Positions 60,532 through 64,000 of a DNA stretch of 64,000 bases are shown piece by piece. Every line of letters begins with the position of its first letter. Position 1 is the first letter of the stretch. The notes below the pieces were generated by a model, which did no database searches, was not told the origin of the DNA, and saw only the letters and a list, made by a program, of their open reading frames with translations. The stretch comes from Sphingobacteriaceae bacterium (GTDB lineage Bacteria; Bacteroidota; Bacteroidia; UBA7662). A program made the translations under genes and the position numbers. The DNA lies in the NCBI GenBank assembly GCA_030682795.1, contig JAUXNJ010000031.1, forward strand, positions 1 to 64,000, read 5' to 3'.

Positions 60532-61266
60532 CTAAAAAGGATAAAGCACCGGCTTCGAAGGACTGGCGTCGGACTCAAAGGCGGCAATCATCAAATTGAG
60601 TAAATAATCGCCATCGGCAGCCGCATCGGGCACAAAAATGAGCTCGGTGATGGTGGCTGCCATGCGCGGCTGCTGGGGATGTTGCCAAAAGGCGCGGTGG
60701 GCCGATAAAACGCCTCCATCCTCTTCACGATCTACCGACGGCAAGTCGGTGAGCAAGTGCAAAACTCCCTGAAGCTGTAACCAATGGAGCGCTGCCGCCT
60801 CAAAGTAGGGTGGATTGCTGCCAGAGTAGCGCTGCGAGCGCTTCTGTGGCAAGTTGGGCAGCGTTCTCACCACCACGGCCTCGCAGCCCATTAGGTCGCC
60901 ACAGGCCGCCTGAAGTTGCCCCATCGTAATCACCCAATCGTCGCCCCGCTGCTCAGGATGCACACTCACGAGTCGTGCCTTAAAATGAAAGCGTGTTAAG
61001 CACTGGTTGATGGTGATGCGCTCGGCGCTGATGTGGCCTACGCACTCGGTATGGGTGCCGTTGCCGTGGGGACTAAAACGGATCTGCTCCACATTGCAAG
61101 GCCCGCCTTCGGCCACCTTCCCCACAAAACTCCCCATGCGAAAGGGCTCCATCTGCGGATCTTCAATATAAAAGGCATTCGGATTATCAGTCCCGCGCCG
61201 CAAGGGCAAGGAAAGGTCGATGGGTGTATCCCAGCGCACTTGTTGCATCCAATCAGTGTTCATCAT
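60532..61266 (-). CDS. Cyclase-family hydrolase (kynurenine formamidase-like)
   Basis: 244 residues. The metal-binding signature of the cyclase/KynB family is HGNGTHTECVGH (HxGTHxDxxxH with Asp replaced by Glu). PIDLSLPLRRGTDNPNAFY near the start and LTDLPSVDREEDGG (second metal/catalytic region) agree. In the kynurenine route this family hydrolyses N-formylkynurenine. With kynU and kmo nearby this is plausible, but other cyclase members have different substrates. Starts at 61266, overlapping hemW by 14 bp. Confidence 0.75.
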   Translation of the reverse strand: MMNTDWMQQVRWDTPIDLSLPLRRGTDNPNAFYIEDPQMEPFRMGSFVGKVAEGGPCNVEQIRFSPHGNGTHTECVGHISAERITINQCLTRFHFKARLVSVHPEQRGDDWVITMGQLQAACGDLMGCEAVVVRTLPNLPQKRSQRYSGSNPPYFEAAALHWLQLQGVLHLLTDLPSVDREEDGGVLSAHRAFWQHPQQPRMAATITELIFVPDAAADGDYLLNLMIAAFESDASPSKPVLYPF

Positions 61267-62392
61267 CAGCTAAAATAAAAAGGTCTGAAGCAATTAAGTC
61301 GGCAAAATGCTTGCCCGACCGGGTTAAAACAAGTTGATCGTGGCGCAGCTGGTACCAATCGTCCTTTAAATCGAGCAGTCCTGCCCGCAGCTGCGCCACA
61401 AGCTCGGGCCCGAAGCGCTGCTCCAGCCTGGCCAAATTAACCCCCTCCGAAGTGCGCAAGCCGGTTAACAACTGCTCATTTAATTGATCAAAAATGCTGA
61501 GTTGCTCCACCGTAGCGGGCAGCTCCCCACGCGAAAGCGCCTGCACATATTTGGTGTTGTTCGACACATTCCACTGCCTGCTGTGGCCATTAAACGAATG
61601 GGCCGATGGACCAATGCCCAAATAAGGCTCCGATTTCCAGTAGCTCGAATTGTGTACCGCGCGCTGGCCCGGCTTAGCAAAATTGGAGATTTCGTAATGC
61701 TCGTACCCCCGCGATACCGCCATATCGATCAACAAATCGAATTGCCGCTTTTGATCGGCATCACTGGCCGGTTGCACCTTGCCATCCTTTACAAATTTAT
61801 GCAAGGCCGTTTTAGCCTCTACCGTGAGTGCGTAGGCTGAAAAATGTGGCAAATCGTATTGCAACAAGGCATCTAAGTTCTGCACCCAATCGGCATCGCT
61901 CATATTGGGCATGGCATAAATCAAATCGGCAGTTAGCTTCTCAAAGCCCACTTCCTTGGCCAATCGCAAACAATCGCGCGCCTGCTCCACCGCATGCGCC
62001 CGGTTCATGAGCTTCAGATCCTCCTCCCGAAAACTTTGGATGCCGATGCTCAGGCGATTTACAGGCGATTCATGCAATACATTGAGGGTGTAGAGGTCTA
62101 AGTCATCGGGATTCGCCTCCAAAGTAATTTCCGCCTGCGGATGTACACTGAAATTTTTATGGATGGCGGTAAAAAGGGCATCAAGCTCCTTTTCGGTTAA
62201 CAAAGATGGTGTGCCACCCCCAAAATACACACTGCTGAGCTGCTCGCCAGCCAAATAACCTTGCTGCAGCTCCAGCTCCTGCACCAAGGCCGCCAAAACC
62301 GCCTCACGCTGCTGTAAAAGCGTGCTGAAGTGGAAGTCACAATAGTGACAAGCCTGTTTGCAGAAAGGAATGTGAAGGTAGAGTCCCGCCAT
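61253..62392 (-). CDS. hemW: Radical SAM heme chaperone HemW
   Basis: 379 residues. LHIPFCKQACHYCDFHFS carries the CxxxCxxC Fe-S site with the Tyr-Cys-Asp-Phe of HemW; YFGGGTPSLLTEKEL and SIGIQSFREEDLKLMNRAH follow, then the HemN C-terminal domain. HemW carries haem to target proteins rather than oxidising coproporphyrinogen. Its 3' end overlaps the cyclase start by 14 bp. Confidence 0.92.
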   Translation of the reverse strand: MAGLYLHIPFCKQACHYCDFHFSTLLQQREAVLAALVQELELQQGYLAGEQLSSVYFGGGTPSLLTEKELDALFTAIHKNFSVHPQAEITLEANPDDLDLYTLNVLHESPVNRLSIGIQSFREEDLKLMNRAHAVEQARDCLRLAKEVGFEKLTADLIYAMPNMSDADWVQNLDALLQYDLPHFSAYALTVEAKTALHKFVKDGKVQPASDADQKRQFDLLIDMAVSRGYEHYEISNFAKPGQRAVHNSSYWKSEPYLGIGPSAHSFNGHSRQWNVSNNTKYVQALSRGELPATVEQLSIFDQLNEQLLTGLRTSEGVNLARLEQRFGPELVAQLRAGLLDLKDDWYQLRHDQLVLTRSGKHFADLIASDLFILADDEH

Positions 62393-62410
62393 AAAGACGC
62401 AATTTACGAC

Positions 62411-63508
62411 TCAGCGTACATTCTTGCGACGGTTGCGTTGATAATCGTGGAAAACAAACTCTCCTAAGCCCTTCAAGCTGCTGTAAAAGGCCTTGCCCTG
62501 ATTGGCCTCGGTAAACTGCTGCACAAAATTCTGCAAATACGGATCTTGGGCAATCATGAAAGTGGTGATGGGGATTTTGAGTTTGCGGGCTTGCTGGGCC
62601 AGACTGAGGCAGCGATTCACAATCTTCACATCCAATCCAAAGCTATTTTTATAGTACTCATCCCCTTCCTTCAGGCAGCTCGGCTTGCCGTCGGTAATCA
62701 TGAATATTTGTTTGTTGGGATTTTTTCGTCTCCGCAGCATGTCCATGGCCAGCTCCAAACCCGCAACGGTATTGGTATGAAAGGGTCCCACTTGCAAATA
62801 AGGCAAATCTTTCACTTCAATAGGAAAGGCATCGTCGCCAAAGGCCAAAATATCGAGGGTGTCTTTGGGATATTTGCGCATGATCAACTCACTCAAAGCC
62901 ATGGCCACCTTTTTAGCCGGGGTGATGCGGTCTTCGCCGTATAAAATCATGGAATGCGAAATATCGATCATGAGCACGGTACTGGCTTGGGCGTCGTGTT
63001 GGGTTTCTACCACTTCGAGGTCGTCCATGGTGAGACTAAACTCCTCGATACCGTGGTTCATGTACGCATTCTTAATCGAATCGGTAAAGTCGATTTGCTC
63101 CATGCCATCGCCAAAACGATAGGCCCTGCGATCGGCGGTGCTTTCTAAGCTGTTTCCGGTAAAGGTGGTGTGGTGACTCCCGCGACCAGCACGCTTTAAC
63201 TTGCCAAAAATCTCTTCCAAACTACGACTGCGCAGGCTTTGCTCGGTTTTAGCCGTTAACTGTTGCACGCCTTGCGGATCGTCTTTGATATAGCCCTTGC
63301 GCTTTAGATCCTCTATAAAGTCACCCATGCCGTATTTGTCGTCGGTGAGTTTGTACTGCTTGTCCAATTCATTCATCCAAGCAAGTGTTTCAGGTACATC
63401 GCCTGAGGTATATTGAATGAGCTCTAAGAAAATGTCCAGCAATTTCTCAAAAGGTGTTTTGTCGCTGCCTTCCTGGGGAACATAATCGCTAAATCGGAAA
63501 CCTTTCAT
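62411..63508 (-). CDS. VWA-domain protein with intact MIDAS
   Basis: 365 residues, no signal peptide. A helical N-terminal region (~1-155) precedes a von Willebrand A domain beginning STVLMIDISHSMILYGEDR (DxSxS MIDAS at DISHS) with PKDTLDILAFGDDAFPIEV and MITDGKPSCLKEGDEYY after it. Such proteins act with MoxR/ChlI-type AAA+ ATPases in complex assembly; no ATPase is in view. 18 bp upstream of hemW. Confidence 0.88.
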   Translation of the reverse strand: MKGFRFSDYVPQEGSDKTPFEKLLDIFLELIQYTSGDVPETLAWMNELDKQYKLTDDKYGMGDFIEDLKRKGYIKDDPQGVQQLTAKTEQSLRSRSLEEIFGKLKRAGRGSHHTTFTGNSLESTADRRAYRFGDGMEQIDFTDSIKNAYMNHGIEEFSLTMDDLEVVETQHDAQASTVLMIDISHSMILYGEDRITPAKKVAMALSELIMRKYPKDTLDILAFGDDAFPIEVKDLPYLQVGPFHTNTVAGLELAMDMLRRRKNPNKQIFMITDGKPSCLKEGDEYYKNSFGLDVKIVNRCLSLAQQARKLKIPITTFMIAQDPYLQNFVQQFTEANQGKAFYSSLKGLGEFVFHDYQRNRRKNVR

Positions 63509-63551
63509 GCAGGTAGAAACAACAAATGGAAGCTAAAAGTTACGGGTTAAA

Positions 63552-63586
63552 AACAAAAAAGCCCGGACGAACCGGGCTTTTGTAAT
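63552..63586. terminator. Terminator between gldN and the VWA gene
   Basis: AAAAGCCCGG (63557-63566) and CCGGGCTTTT (63572-63581) form a 10-bp stem with loop ACGAA. It lies downstream of gldN on the minus strand. Confidence 0.9.
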
Positions 63587-63595
63587 AAGTTGGAA

Positions 63596-64000
63596 TTAAT
63601 ATTCCCAAAGAGCTTGCTCGAAATCTACAATCTGATATTTGATACGATCGGCTTCCACCAAAATATCGCGACCAGCGGCGTAGTCTTCAATACGCAAATC
63701 CTTTACGTTAGATTCTTTGTAGATGTAGCTGCTGAACATGCGGCGGATAAAAATATCGTCAAACGACATTTTCTGACCATCGTTTCTCCAGTTGAACACC
63801 TCAGAATTCGCCAAAATGTTGCGGATGGCTGGGTAATACACCCAGAACATGGCCGTTTGACCAACAATTTGTCCTTCCGACTTCAAATTAATCACAGGAG
63901 CAACCGCAATAATGCGTACTACCATGGTAGAAATCTGCTTGTCGAATACCCATTCTTCTTTGATACGAATAGCTACCGCGTCGTTTGGATTGAATTCTGT
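63596..64000 (-). CDS. gldN: GldN (C-terminal part), T9SS component
   Basis: Only the last 134 codons are in the window; the frame is open to the right edge with no start, so the gene continues beyond 64000. The visible sequence is family-typical: RIKEEWVFDKQIS, PVINLKSEGQIVGQTAMFWVYYP, FDDIFIRRMFSSYIYKESNV. GldN (PorN) is part of the periplasmic ring with GldK of the type IX secretion/gliding machine. The rest of gldKLMN would be expected on the far side. It explains how the T9SS-tagged proteins of this window are exported. Confidence 0.94.
   Translation of the reverse strand, partial: TEFNPNDAVAIRIKEEWVFDKQISTMVVRIIAVAPVINLKSEGQIVGQTAMFWVYYPAIRNILANSEVFNWRNDGQKMSFDDIFIRRMFSSYIYKESNVKDLRIEDYAAGRDILVEADRIKYQIVDFEQALWEY

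Overview
The window is chromosomal DNA of a free-living member of the Bacteroidota, close to the Flavobacteriia/Chitinophagia/Saprospiria type. Several independent signs agree. Four proteins end in a type IX secretion (T9SS) sorting domain and two in the gliding-motility-associated CHU_C domain. The C-terminal part of GldN, a T9SS core component, runs off the right edge. There is a TonB receptor + DUF4249 pair, few genes have a Shine-Dalgarno sequence, and many promoters read TTTG-N18/19-TAnnTTTG. There is no rRNA, CRISPR array, integrase or transposase. The gene order looks like ordinary chromosome with a few accessory patches.

Layout. 1-6810: two large Ig-repeat surface proteins; the first is cut by the left edge and carries an in-frame TGA. 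7004-11996 (minus): miaB, a sigma-54 activator, lptE, a TPR protein and secG. 12136-19550 (plus): two Omp28-like T9SS cargo proteins, a long-chain acyl-CoA ligase and a T9SS-tagged di-heme cytochrome c peroxidase, each with a clear terminator. 19635-20267: peroxiredoxin. 20374-21142: tRNA-Arg, tRNA-Ser, tRNA-Pro and tRNA-Val, with a 73-bp direct repeat, nested hairpins and a tRNA-Pro-like relic between the last two. 21312-25573: a MacB-like ABC exporter with two permeases and an adaptor. 25818-27421: PAP2 phosphatase and MazG. 27703-33521: a SUF iron-sulfur operon (B-C-D-S-E-T) with a tandem repeat array between sufB and sufC.

33566-36119: an orphan Hpt protein, FabH, a DUF6526-like membrane protein and Hsp20. 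36328-40035: a two-gene outer-membrane unit (small barrel plus helix-hairpin-helix/barrel protein) and a methyltransferase. 40039-43599: polyphosphate module (ppx, ppk1, SixA-like phosphatase). 43713-46796: four genes chained by 4-bp overlaps (EEP nuclease, methyltransferase, PAP2, ZIP transporter). 46842-49299: a LamG/T9SS protein, then PadR plus a membrane partner. 49285-50220: a RES/Xre toxin-antitoxin pair. 50278-52888: dienoyl-CoA reductase-like SDR, a 66-aa membrane protein, a Fur-family regulator and an ACR3 arsenite exporter behind a perfect palindrome. 52992-61266: kynureninase and kynurenine 3-monooxygenase flanking a TonB receptor/DUF4249 pair, then an A/T-rich methyltransferase and a cyclase-family (formamidase-like) hydrolase. 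61253-64000: HemW, a VWA protein and GldN.

Working together: the T9SS cargo proteins and GldN belong to one export route; SUF and the haem/Fe-S enzymes (HemW, MiaB, cytochrome c peroxidase) share iron metabolism; ppk1/ppx/SixA handle polyphosphate and phosphohistidine; kynU/kmo and possibly the cyclase point to kynurenine catabolism. Nothing here is an obviously complete new system. The best candidates for undescribed biology are the helix-hairpin-helix outer-membrane pair (36328-39170), the structured repeat array at the tRNA cluster (20747-21008), and the sufB-sufC repeat array (29159-29444).
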